Source: Debaryomyces hansenii CBS767
Lineage: Eukaryota; Ascomycota; Pichiomycetes; Serinales; Debaryomycetaceae
Assembly: GCF_000006445.2 (NCBI RefSeq)
Contig: NC_006043.2
Coordinates: 186,001 to 250,000, forward strand
Length of the DNA: 64,000 bases
Direction of reading: 5' to 3'
Below the pieces are notes generated by a model that searched no databases, was not told the origin of the DNA, and worked only from the letters and a program-made list of their open reading frames with translations. The position numbers were made by a program, and so were the translations under genes. Below are positions 41,601 to 50,127 of this stretch, piece after piece (position 1 is the stretch's first letter; each line of letters begins with the position of its first letter).

Positions 41601-42644
41601 TTCTTTAAAGATTTTTTTCAGCAAAATAGAGATAAGATTCCCTTAAAGGCTGAAGATTACTTAGATGATGGCTCAAAAATCTGCGTTTCTATTGATGTGG
41701 ACGGTGACGATGGTTCGGCTTCTTTTGATTTTACGGGAACTTCTCTAGAGTCATATTCGAATCTCAATGCTCCGAAATCGGTGACGTATTCGGCTGTGAT
41801 ATATGTATTGAGATGCTTGATAAGTTTAGATATACCTCTTAATCAAGGATGTTTGAATCCCTGTACACTCTATGTTCCTGAAAACACGCTTATTAACCCT
41901 AGTGAGTTTGCAGCTGTATGTGCTGGTAATGGAATGACTTCACAGAGAACCACTGATGTTTTATTTAAAGCTTTTGGTGTAACTTCAGCTACTGGTGGCT
42001 GCATGAATGGTATAAATTTCGGTACAGGAGGCGAAAACGAAAAAGGCGAACTTATAAAAGGATTCGGTTATACTGAAACTATTGGTCAAGGAAGTTGTGC
42101 TGGAATAATAGAAAAGGATGGTAAGAGAGTAGGATTTGATGGTTTTTCTGGTACACAAACAAATATGACAAATACCAGGATTACTGATCCCGAAGTATTG
42201 GAACAAAGATACCCATGTCTATTACGTACATTTACTATCAGGCAAAATAGTGGTGGCAAGGGGAAGTGGAACGGAGGTAATGGATTAATACGGGAGATTC
42301 AATTCAACTCACCTGTTCATGTATCTTTAGTGACTCAGCGCCGAGTTTATTCACCTTGGGGAATATATGGAGGTGAATGCGGTAAAAAGGGAGAAAATTA
42401 CCTTGGAAGGAATAGATCTAATGGAATAATCCAATGGATACATCTACCATCTCTTGCTGAAATAGAAATAAGGAAATGCGATATTTTACGCATATTGACA
42501 CCAGGCGGTGGAGGTTTTGGAAAACCAGCGGACTCTGATGAGTATTGGAGAATTGGTGATTGTTCACCAAACTCATTTGAACACATTCCTCTTTCATTAG
42601 GATCTGTCGGATCATTAAAAGAGGGTTCAAACACTTCTCAATGA
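38694..42644 (+). CDS. OXP1: 5-oxoprolinase, ATP-dependent (HyuA-HyuB fusion)
   Basis: 1316 residues from the ATG at 38694 (an in-frame TTG six bases earlier is not a start); yeast Oxp1 is 1286. It opens 5-oxo-L-proline (pyroglutamate) to L-glutamate with ATP. The N-terminal HyuA-like half starts with the phosphate-binding IAIDRGGTFTDVIYK and contains GTTVATNALLERKGA near residue 75 and GFDMGGTSTDVSRY near residue 325. The HyuB-like half begins near residue 745 (LAIFANRFMSIADDMSRTLQ), includes HLGSMSSAIRY and ends with LTPGGGGFGKP. All expected blocks are present and there are no stops, so the enzyme looks functional. It carries two upstream copies of the island operator. Confidence 0.95.
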   Translation: MTASDRVVIAIDRGGTFTDVIYKYKGIEKTFKLLSVDPSNYQDSNIEGIRRVLEKVTDRKIPRGSQLDTSIVSSIRLGTTVATNALLERKGARCALVTTKGFKDLLHIGDQSRPDLFALDITKPGVLYEKVIEAEERVTLPAFTVDPNRYDCQDLFDGEKYVRGQTKEIFEILEPLDEVKLREELSLLKKDGIDSIAIVFIHGFNFQAHEKAAGKIAQELGFRNISLSHKVLPVIKAVTRGHSTTVDAYLTPIVKEYISNFLSGLKPDYNDHTKIEFMQSDGGLCSYEKFSGLRSLLSGPAGGVVGQAMTCYDQNNKIPVIGFDMGGTSTDVSRYAGDFEFSFESITAGIKIAAPQIDVNTVAAGGGSILFYRNGTFFVGPESASAHPGPACYRKGGPLTITDANLFIGRLLPKYFPHIFGDAEDQPLDFEVTKQKFEALTKVINRENPDSPKTPQGVALGFLEVANFQMAKPIRELTGSKGHDISGHSLASFGGAGGQHAASIAQLLKINRILIHKHSSILSAYGILVADLVSEKQQPCSEIIDSQSVNILLKKCDKLKEEAIEELLMESVAPSTISCKLYFNMGYEGSDTRFMVLQPEMNQFLELFYEIHQRELGFNDRSRNVIVSDIRVRVTGNTADNEREISPYDELESTEITEVSKNKAEETVLIYFEGGYQNSEVYFLENLTTGSVVNGPALILDSTQTILVSPQCQATVLSRHIVMDLKLNKIECISSKVVDPIKLAIFANRFMSIADDMSRTLQKISVSANIKERMDYSCALFDNEGNLTANAPNVPVHLGSMSSAIRYQLEYWKDDLHEGDILCTNSPSVGGTHLPDLTIISPVFYDSKLQFVVASRAHHSEIGGSAPGSSSSYARDIVDEGVNIKTWKIVQNGKFDDDGLLKHFVEEPKSHGVCGTRNIDDNISDLKAQIAANQRGINLLLELFKEYGSDVVLFYMRSVKKTAELAVRSFFKDFFQQNRDKIPLKAEDYLDDGSKICVSIDVDGDDGSASFDFTGTSLESYSNLNAPKSVTYSAVIYVLRCLISLDIPLNQGCLNPCTLYVPENTLINPSEFAAVCAGNGMTSQRTTDVLFKAFGVTSATGGCMNGINFGTGGENEKGELIKGFGYTETIGQGSCAGIIEKDGKRVGFDGFSGTQTNMTNTRITDPEVLEQRYPCLLRTFTIRQNSGGKGKWNGGNGLIREIQFNSPVHVSLVTQRRVYSPWGIYGGECGKKGENYLGRNRSNGIIQWIHLPSLAEIEIRKCDILRILTPGGGGFGKPADSDEYWRIGDCSPNSFEHIPLSLGSVGSLKEGSNTSQ

Positions 42645-43096
42645 ATAGGTAAGTTGCTTACTGTAAATTTTATGAGTTATTACTTAAAAAGTCTCTTAAT
42701 TTACACCCAGAGCGACATGCTTCCAATTTTACAATGGCAAGTTCTAAAATATTGCACTAACCAAGTTATATACAAGATATCTATAGTTGTAATAAATAAT
42801 ACTTGACTTTTACTTCTTAAGAAGCATCACTTTCATTTTCACAGCTGTTGGTCGTGCAAACTAGTTAGATCCCCACCCCACTTATAACAATGTTCCAATT
42901 TTACATAAATTTCTTGTAGTACTGGTCTCTTTGTCCCTAGCTATAGGAGGTCTAAAATGGCTTGAATCTGATGAGACACCAACCAATTTTTGGCTTGGAA
43001 AAAGTCAAGTACTCCGTTCTTCTTACATAAATAAATTTAAATGCAGTAAAACTATATAAAAATTACGTACTAAGAAATGAAAGTATATTAATATAA
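42645..43096. other. Intergenic region, 452 bp
   Basis: Convergent gap between OXP1 and the second Zn2Cys6 gene; it should hold both 3' ends. Nothing else recognised. Confidence 0.6.
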
Positions 43097-45232
43097 CTAA
43101 GCCAAAGAAATCTTGTAAGATTCATTGGCAACAAAAATCTCCCAATCGTTCCGAGAACCAAGAATTGAAATTCTTTCATTTGCAATGCCAGGTTTTTTCG
43201 TATATCCAAAACTATTTTCGTCGCAATTTCGGATATCTCTACCTTTCCATATTCCAAGGATAATTTCTCTAATCATATCCACATTTCCCAAGCTCTTAGG
43301 TTGAATTCGATTTAGCATTTTTAATGTCAAATACCTTAGGGTATCACAATCATTGCTCTGAACTGAAATTTCAGCACTTACTATAAATAATGACCATAAT
43401 AAAGTAGATATCCATTTAAAATCATTTTGAATGATTATAAATGTAAGAATTTTATAAGCTTTGATAAGCATAGTTTGAATATAACGGTTCTCTGGCTTTG
43501 CATTGAGTAAACAACACTCCCAATAAATTAACCCAGCTAAACGTTTAACCTCACAGGACAAGAGGAAACAAAAGTCCTCTATATCCAATGTCAGATCTAT
43601 ATAAACACTATTACTACCAGAAGCTGATATATTACTAAAATCAGTTACTGGAGCATCCAATAAATAGTCATCTATATTAACCCCAAGGTCCATAGTAATT
43701 AGCCTGTTTTTTAATTCATTACTTAATATAGTATAATCTTCTAGACAGATGTTATTAAATCTTTCGAAAGATAAATCGGTTATATCCGAGATAACATTTA
43801 CTAAATTTCTATCACACCCCATCCAAGAAATTCGTACACAAGTAGGACTTGGGGAATATAAAGTAGGCGCTTGTTCTTCTTCGTCATCATCTTCATGTAA
43901 TAAGAAAAAGCTATTTTTGTCCTTACAAGCTGTCCTACCCATAGTTTCTTGATAATTCAAAAGCTCTAATGAAAATTGCAATAAATATGCTTCAATATCA
44001 TTCTTCGGCTGTTCAAAATATTCAGAACAAATCACATTTTTACATATCTTCAAATATGAACCCCATTTTTCATTACAATTATCTGCCACTTCGTACAACA
44101 TTAAGAGTACTAAGGATAAAAGAAATTCAGTTGACAAATGTAAATTTGACTTAGGAGTAGTTTGAAAACGGGACATTTTTTCGCTTATCATTTGCATACC
44201 CTTATGCTTAAATACGAGAGAACTAGTGAACCATTTGGATCGAGAATCTTTAAGGTCCAATGAGTGAGTATTATTTTTTGACAAATACAAGAATCCAAGG
44301 GCTAGTACCAAATAGAATACGCTATTTCTGTTTTGAGAATATTGAATAAGCCATTTTGAATTCAACCCTGGTTCAATGAGTACTTGTTTCGATGACATGT
44401 TAATAATATACTGCTTATTGAATCCTTTGAAGCCAACTGGGTTAAATATCGGTGAAATTACATCAATATAATAATTTAATGCAAATCCTATCAGATTATC
44501 GTTAGCACTAGTCCTAATATCTACAGGTATAAGTGATGGCTGTATGCTAGGTGGGATCCAACGCCTTCCCTGAACAATATCTTTAATAGTGAAATTCACA
44601 AAAGCTAATGCACTAGTGTTCTGTATATCCAAGTAATGTGTGTCTTTCGAACTCGATACCAACTCCTTTACCGTTTTTTCAAACAGACCTGTTTTATTCC
44701 AGACACCTTCTCTTCCAAACTTCTTTCCCTTACTCTCATAATCTTCTCTAAACTGAAGTAAAATCTTATATTTGCACTGGACCCCCCTCAGGAGACAACG
44801 ACCACACAGAGGTCTCTTCTCATCACATTTAACCCTTTTGTTCCTACACTTTTCACATCCAAATCGAGACCTTAACCTCCTATCTCTCTTCTTCTCCTTG
44901 GATTTTTTAGCAACTTTTCTAGTGTCAGCATTCGCCTGTATTTCTCTGTCTTCTTTCTGCTTATTACCGGTACTACTCCCAGCTGGTTTATCTTTATTTG
45001 CACATTTGTCAACACTTACATTTAGTTTATTTATTTTATTCTTACTTTTCTTAGTATCAGTATCAATAGTCTCCTTTGAAGCGCTTTCCTGTTCCCAAGG
45101 GGTAATATCAAAAAAAAAATTGGAGTCTTTTTCAACGTCAAAACCAATCGGAGTACTTTGATTTGGTTTGTCAAAAAATGATAAGGCATCCCATAAATCG
45201 GAACCATTTGTCAGTCCATCACCTTGATTCAT
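43097..45232 (-). CDS. Zn2Cys6 transcription factor
   Basis: A 711-residue regulator. The zinc cluster is C126-x2-C129-x6-C136-x6-C143-x2-C146-x6-C153, preceded by a strongly basic stretch (RKVAKKSKEKKRDRRLRSR) that should serve as nuclear signal and DNA contact. Unusually for the class, the cluster sits after a 120-residue leader. The C-terminal part is helical, with a WISTLLWSLFIVSAEI segment near residue 625 as in the Fungal_trans_2 family. The exact target is unknown; its place between OXP1 and oxidase A makes it a candidate regulator of the island. Confidence 0.9.
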   Translation of the reverse strand: MNQGDGLTNGSDLWDALSFFDKPNQSTPIGFDVEKDSNFFFDITPWEQESASKETIDTDTKKSKNKINKLNVSVDKCANKDKPAGSSTGNKQKEDREIQANADTRKVAKKSKEKKRDRRLRSRFGCEKCRNKRVKCDEKRPLCGRCLLRGVQCKYKILLQFREDYESKGKKFGREGVWNKTGLFEKTVKELVSSSKDTHYLDIQNTSALAFVNFTIKDIVQGRRWIPPSIQPSLIPVDIRTSANDNLIGFALNYYIDVISPIFNPVGFKGFNKQYIINMSSKQVLIEPGLNSKWLIQYSQNRNSVFYLVLALGFLYLSKNNTHSLDLKDSRSKWFTSSLVFKHKGMQMISEKMSRFQTTPKSNLHLSTEFLLSLVLLMLYEVADNCNEKWGSYLKICKNVICSEYFEQPKNDIEAYLLQFSLELLNYQETMGRTACKDKNSFFLLHEDDDEEEQAPTLYSPSPTCVRISWMGCDRNLVNVISDITDLSFERFNNICLEDYTILSNELKNRLITMDLGVNIDDYLLDAPVTDFSNISASGSNSVYIDLTLDIEDFCFLLSCEVKRLAGLIYWECCLLNAKPENRYIQTMLIKAYKILTFIIIQNDFKWISTLLWSLFIVSAEISVQSNDCDTLRYLTLKMLNRIQPKSLGNVDMIREIILGIWKGRDIRNCDENSFGYTKKPGIANERISILGSRNDWEIFVANESYKISLA

Positions 45233-46228
45233 GTTGGTAAATTGGATAAACGAATTGATAATGTAATGAATGCGTGCTAATTTCGGTATCAGCTTTTGCT
45301 AGACAATATCAATTCATATCTAAGGCAGCGCTTGAACGAAATAGGTAACCTACCCGATATCATCGTATCTCTTCATATAGAGGGCATTAGTTGCTTCTAT
45401 CATGAGATGTTTTATTGTTTACTAATGTGATGAATTTGTTCCACAGCATAAACAAGAGCCTAATGATTTAAATATTCAACTAGAAGAAAAAAATTAGCGG
45501 GAAGGTATGTTAATAGTCATAACCAGACCCAAACCAAGCATATAAATAAGATCAGTTTTTAAACCAATAAAGTGATCACAGAATTATTCTATACAATTAA
45601 AGCCTGATCTTTTATCTAAATTTCCTTATAATCTGACCAACATATTAAATATTTTTCTTGTCTTTATTACTAAAAGACTCTATATCAATAAATAATTCAT
45701 CATAAGAACACTTGTTTTCTTTCCACATAGTAATTAGAGCATGAACTTGTAAATTCGAAAAGGCTAAGGAAGAATCAAGGGAAGCTTCAAAGGCCACAAT
45801 ATTTATTTTGTGATGTATTTTACTTTTATTCACCTCTTCAATGAATGAAGATCTTTTGAAGTATAAAACTTTAATATGGAAAACGTATTAATTTAGCCTA
45901 TATAGCGATGGCACCCTATTTCTCGCGTATGTGTATCCCCTCCTAGAAATTTCAATTCATTTAGAATCGACTTAGTCAATGAACTGCCTACTTCCTATTA
46001 TTATGTAGTGATCAATGTGTCATTTGAAATACATTTATATCTCCACTCATACAAGAAGTAAGAGAAGAAATTGTTCGAAGTCTGAATATCTAAATATTTA
46101 CATATACTATAATAATAGGAGTATGATAATTTTAAAAACTAGCATTTTTATCAAGGACATAAGACAAGAAAAGAAATAAAACCTCAATATAAAATAATGA
46201 TTACATGAAGAAATTAGTTATAAACAAG
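45233..46228. other. Intergenic region, 996 bp, with a weak reading-frame remnant
   Basis: The longest gene-free stretch in the window. A half-site AATCGACT of the island operator lies at about 45966. A minus-strand frame open for about 80 codons (45645 to about 45890) has no ATG at its start and no family I recognise; it may be a decayed gene end or chance. No tRNA or LTR was seen. Confidence 0.4.
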
Positions 46229-47509
46229 TCATAAATGGCTTTTTCCATTAGACCATTGTTTAACATTCTTTAAGTCCTTTACTTCATTAGAACCACCATA
46301 TCTGCCTTGTAAGTCTTTTAGGTCTCTTTTCTTTCCCATATCTGGTCTCCATCTCCATAATTCCTTCTTATCTTTGTCTAAACTATTCTCACCCTTGAGG
46401 GCAACCTGAGATATATATTTTCCAACATTTGGCATGTATTTAAACCCTTGACCAGAATCACCAGTACCCAATACCAAGTTTTTATGCCCCGGATGCTCAC
46501 AAATCAAAAAATGACGATCTGGAGTGTCTGTGCACCAGCAAATTCTAGCTAATGAAAACTCCCTTTCAGCAAATTCGGGGAAAACTTGTCTTAAAAATGC
46601 TCTCATTTGATCTTCAGCCTCCTTTGGGATTGAATCCTTAAATGAAGGCACTGAATCTTCATTTACGATGTTGACATAACCTGGAAACTCATTACAGAAT
46701 TTAATCTCATTGTTTAAGTCCGGTTCAAATACAAACCCTCCATCTAGATTTAAAACAACTGGCATCCCCTTCAACAAAGCAGCTTCATCATCAGTGAGTT
46801 TGATATGTCCCAAAGTATAGCATTTAGCCAAAAGTTGCTGCTCAAAGTTCAAAAACTTGAATGAATTTGCACCAGCACAAATAATAGTTCTATCAGCTTC
46901 AATAATGTTTCCATTCGAAGTGTGAACACCAACACATGCTCCATCTTCACTGAAGAGAAGTTCTTCAGCAGAATCAATAACAAATTTAGCCCCTAATTTA
47001 CGGCATTCTTCAACACAGTTCTCTAATGCCAACCTAGCAAATGCCCATCCACAGTTTTTTTCTTGATAATAGCCATACCACTTCTGAAATTTATTTGGGT
47101 AAGATTTCAGTCCCTCTTTATTTGGAACATACTTCTCGTAATCTTCCACACTATTCAACTTGACTACTTTGTCTTTGCGTCCAAGCAAATATTCGTAACG
47201 GTAGTCGATACTCTCTCTTTGTTCTTTGCCAGTTGCAGCATATATAATACCAGTCTCTGCAAACGCTTTATTAAAAACATTATCCTCTCTCCACATTTCA
47301 AGAGCCTCCAAAGCTAATTTGGAGTAGAAATCATCATCAGATGTTGTCTGTATAATTTTATTGACATCATTCCCAGCAGAAAATGGTGAAGGAACAGCAT
47401 ATGGATCTACAAGAATCACATCCTTTTCACCTTGTCTTAAAAGGTGCAATGCGGTAGAAAGCCCAAAAGTACCAGCACCAATAATCAATATCTTCCCTGG
47501 TTTATCCAT
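46229..47509 (-). CDS. Amadoriase-type FAD oxidase A (fructosyl amino acid oxidase family), PTS1-like end
   Basis: A 426-residue MSOX-like flavoenzyme. The FAD motif GAGTFG is at 11-16, SAGNDVNKII at 44-53 carries K51 (position of the oxygen-activating lysine), C324 in ICWCTDTPD matches the cysteine that binds FAD covalently, and K357 in GTGDSGQGFK matches the lysine that holds the substrate carboxylate. CDEFPGY-like and RWRPD/KDLK blocks at the end are those of amadoriases. These enzymes oxidise glycated amino acids to the amino acid, a glucosone and H2O2; sister families act on sarcosine, pipecolate and saccharopine. The last residues SHL fit a peroxisomal PTS1, sensible for a peroxide producer. 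Confidence 0.85.
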   Translation of the reverse strand: MDKPGKILIIGAGTFGLSTALHLLRQGEKDVILVDPYAVPSPFSAGNDVNKIIQTTSDDDFYSKLALEALEMWREDNVFNKAFAETGIIYAATGKEQRESIDYRYEYLLGRKDKVVKLNSVEDYEKYVPNKEGLKSYPNKFQKWYGYYQEKNCGWAFARLALENCVEECRKLGAKFVIDSAEELLFSEDGACVGVHTSNGNIIEADRTIICAGANSFKFLNFEQQLLAKCYTLGHIKLTDDEAALLKGMPVVLNLDGGFVFEPDLNNEIKFCNEFPGYVNIVNEDSVPSFKDSIPKEAEDQMRAFLRQVFPEFAEREFSLARICWCTDTPDRHFLICEHPGHKNLVLGTGDSGQGFKYMPNVGKYISQVALKGENSLDKDKKELWRWRPDMGKKRDLKDLQGRYGGSNEVKDLKNVKQWSNGKSHL

Positions 47510-47803
47510 AATTTAACTTTTCGTTAATCAAGTAATTTAATTAGTCTTCTATGATCGAAGTATCAGGTGACTTTGACACAAATTTCAGTATTATCAGAAC
47601 AATTGAGGACACAACCTACACTTAAATATTAACTCCCAAACTTTTCCCCAGAAAATGGCCAGATTCTATAGTTGCTTTCTCACAAAGTTGTACTGATCCT
47701 AGGTATACGTTAAATGGACATGAATTTGTAAAGGGGTTAGCTATACACCCCAAATATATATAATGATGCATGATTATTGGCTTCTTACTTTGCGTGCATT
47801 TGA

Positions 47804-47818
47804 AGGTCGGATCGACCT
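47804..47818. promoter_or_regulatory. Candidate operator b: AGGTCG-GAT-CGACCT
   Basis: A perfect 6-bp inverted repeat with a 3-bp centre, the best copy of the GTCG-N3-CGAC motif. It lies 295 bp from the oxidase A start and about 308 bp from the permease start. Confidence 0.6.
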
Positions 47819-47869
47819 GTCTAAATATGAGCTTAGTTTTTTTCCGTTACTTCCTAGGTCCTTTTTTCT

Positions 47870-47882
47870 GGTCGACCTTCCT
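47870..47882. promoter_or_regulatory. Candidate operator c: GGTCGACCTTCC
   Basis: GGTCGACC is an 8-bp palindrome; on the other strand it reads GGAAGGTCGACC, the same GGAAGGTCG half as in sites a and d. Confidence 0.45.
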
Positions 47883-48125
47883 CGAGAAACCGCTAATCGC
47901 GGATGATTCCTAAATGGGTAAATGGTTAAGTTGCGCACATTCCAGTTGTGACAGAATAATGATAGCAGAAATAATGCGACTCTGAAGCTGCAAATGGAAA
48001 AGAAGCTGCACCCGCTTATCAATAGATAGAGGAGAATGAAATAGATGTTTGTATTTAAGACCATAATTCCCAGATGCAATAATTATTACAAGACAGGTTA
48101 TTCATATAGAATAAATACTATAGAA

Positions 48126-49718
48126 ATGATTACGAAAACAGACAAAAAAGAGAGTAATATAGATATCGAGAGTGTTGACTTGCAACAACTGGAAGCACCA
48201 GACCAACATCACCCCAATTTTTTCGAGTTAGAGTTGACTAGGAAGCAAAAGTTAGCACTTTTCTGGTCCAAAAAGAGCCCTAGGGCTAAGGAAAAAAGGC
48301 AGAAATTTTTTTTTTGGAACCCACCAGGAAGATCAGCTTATGAGAAGAACTTGGTGTTCAAGTTGGACTGTATTATCTTATCTTATTGTTGTTTATCATT
48401 TTTTGTTAAATATTTGGACCAATCTAATGTTAATAATGCCTATGTTTCCGGTATGAAGGAAGCGTTGGATATGGAGGGAAATATGTTTAACTGGCTTAAT
48501 CAAGGTTTTTTACTCACCTACGGTATTTTTGGATTATTTGGTTCTTTGCTAATCACCAAAATATCCCCTCACATCGTACTTCCACTCTTTGAGGTCATAT
48601 GGTCAGTCTTATGTCTTTTGGTCATCACCTGTGATACTTATCCAAAACTTGTGGCAATCAGATGTCTTCAGGGTGCTTTTTCAGGTATTGTTTACCCTGC
48701 TTGCCACTATATTTTGGGAACTTGGTATACTCCAGCTGAACTAACTGCTCGAACCGCTATATTTGTCTCATCTGGTTCTCTCGGAACTATGTTTGGTGGT
48801 TATATTCAATCTGGAATTCATAAATCTCTCGATGGGAAAGCTGGATTACCTGGTTGGAAATGGATTTTCGTGATTGATTTTCTTATTACTATTCCTGTGG
48901 CAACCTTTGGTTATTTTATCCTTCCTGGTGAGCCTTCTAAGCCAAGGGCGTCCCGCTTTTTGAATGACCAAGATTTTGAATTTTGCTGTAAAAGAATTGA
49001 AGTCGTCGAAAATGTTGAAACAGTTAACAAATTTGACTTCAGTGTTGTTAAAAGAGCCATTTTTTCTTGGCAGCTATATGTTTTCGTTATAGCATATGTT
49101 CTCAGTCAACTTACTGAGGAATGTACTAATTATTGGAATATCGTATTGCAAGACCAAGGTTTTAATATTTACAATAGAAATACTTACCCAACTGTTCAAT
49201 CTGCAGTCAAAGTAGTTTCAAGTCTTATTGCTGGGCTCTATAGCGGTATACGGGGAAAAAAATGGGAAATATACGTTATCATTTGTTTTTTTTGGATAAG
49301 TGGTCTTGCTACTTTGGTTAAGTACGATGTTCCCTTTGGTGCTCAATTCTATGCAAATTCAGTTTTAGGTGTTTGTGCAGCGTATTCTGTGATTATCATC
49401 AGTTGGGCGAATGAAATGTGTAAAGAAGATGATCAGTTGAGAGCTACTGTCCTAGGGTCCCTTAATTTCATATTTGTTGTGTTAGATGTACCGTATGCAA
49501 CACGAGTATTCGATACTAATAATGCTCCAAGGTTTAGATTAGGTATGACTATAGGATTAACATTTTGTTGCTTTTTGTTTTTATTCAACGGAGTTCTTGT
49601 TATGTTTGACAGATATCAAAATAGAATCAGAGATCTCTTTGATGATAAGTTCAACAAGGACATCGAGGTTGAAGAAATAATTTCAAAAGATCCAGAAAAG
49701 AGTATAATATCTCATTAA
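48126..49718 (+). CDS. MFS permease, Seo1/Liz1/Fen2 branch of the Dal5 family
   Basis: About 530 residues from the ATG at 48126 (MITKTDKKES); the frame also has an ATG at 48045 that would add 27 residues without family character. The block FFFWNPPGRSAYEKNLVFKLD, followed by FVKYLDQSNVNNAYVSGMKE, is the signature opening of the Seo1, Liz1/Fen2, Yct1 and Vht1 transporters (sulfoxides/dipeptides, pantothenate, cysteine, biotin). About 12 hydrophobic segments follow, with a charged cytosolic tail. It is transcribed divergently from oxidase A, so an oxidase substrate or a related organic acid is a natural guess for its cargo. Confidence 0.87.
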   Translation: MITKTDKKESNIDIESVDLQQLEAPDQHHPNFFELELTRKQKLALFWSKKSPRAKEKRQKFFFWNPPGRSAYEKNLVFKLDCIILSYCCLSFFVKYLDQSNVNNAYVSGMKEALDMEGNMFNWLNQGFLLTYGIFGLFGSLLITKISPHIVLPLFEVIWSVLCLLVITCDTYPKLVAIRCLQGAFSGIVYPACHYILGTWYTPAELTARTAIFVSSGSLGTMFGGYIQSGIHKSLDGKAGLPGWKWIFVIDFLITIPVATFGYFILPGEPSKPRASRFLNDQDFEFCCKRIEVVENVETVNKFDFSVVKRAIFSWQLYVFVIAYVLSQLTEECTNYWNIVLQDQGFNIYNRNTYPTVQSAVKVVSSLIAGLYSGIRGKKWEIYVIICFFWISGLATLVKYDVPFGAQFYANSVLGVCAAYSVIIISWANEMCKEDDQLRATVLGSLNFIFVVLDVPYATRVFDTNNAPRFRLGMTIGLTFCCFLFLFNGVLVMFDRYQNRIRDLFDDKFNKDIEVEEIISKDPEKSIISH

Positions 49719-50127
49719 TTTTAGCTTATCCAAATTAGTAACGACCATATTATATTTGATTTAAGAGTTTTTCATATTCTACCTAAAATATTTTTAACTT
49801 TATGATTATCTAATTCTTCTAATCCATCATTTATAGGCTCTTAATACAAATTTATTTAAACTTTCGTATTATAATTTTGATTTGGTTTCACTCTTTTCAA
49901 GGTGGTATCGTAACTTCAGTATATACTTCTACAATAATTGATAATAATCTACTTCTTTCATGAATTCTGTTCAAAGACAACTATTGACTATTGAATACAG
50001 ATAAATCATACACTTTTTAATAATACAAAACAGATACTATTAAGAACAAAGATATGTTCTTTGCAACAAAGTATTTTTGATAACATATAAACATCAGATC
50101 TATTGAATTGTAGTATATTGTATTTAA
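49719..50127. other. Intergenic region, 409 bp
   Basis: Convergent gap between the Seo1-like permease and oxidase B, very AT-rich. Nothing recognised beyond expected 3' ends. Confidence 0.6.

Larger units (their letters stand above)
47510..48125. promoter_or_regulatory. Divergent promoter between oxidase A and the Seo1-like permease
   Basis: 616 bp shared by two divergent genes. It contains the perfect palindrome AGGTCG-GAT-CGACCT (47804-47818), a second GGTCGACC with flanking CTTCC (47870-47882), and CCG-N7-CGG (47890-47902). A shared promoter with a central palindrome is what co-regulation of enzyme and transporter would look like. Confidence 0.6.

Noticed and set aside
47774..48079. 101-residue minus-strand frame in the divergent promoter
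   Set aside because: It overlaps the palindromes of the promoter and shows no family feature; likely chance.
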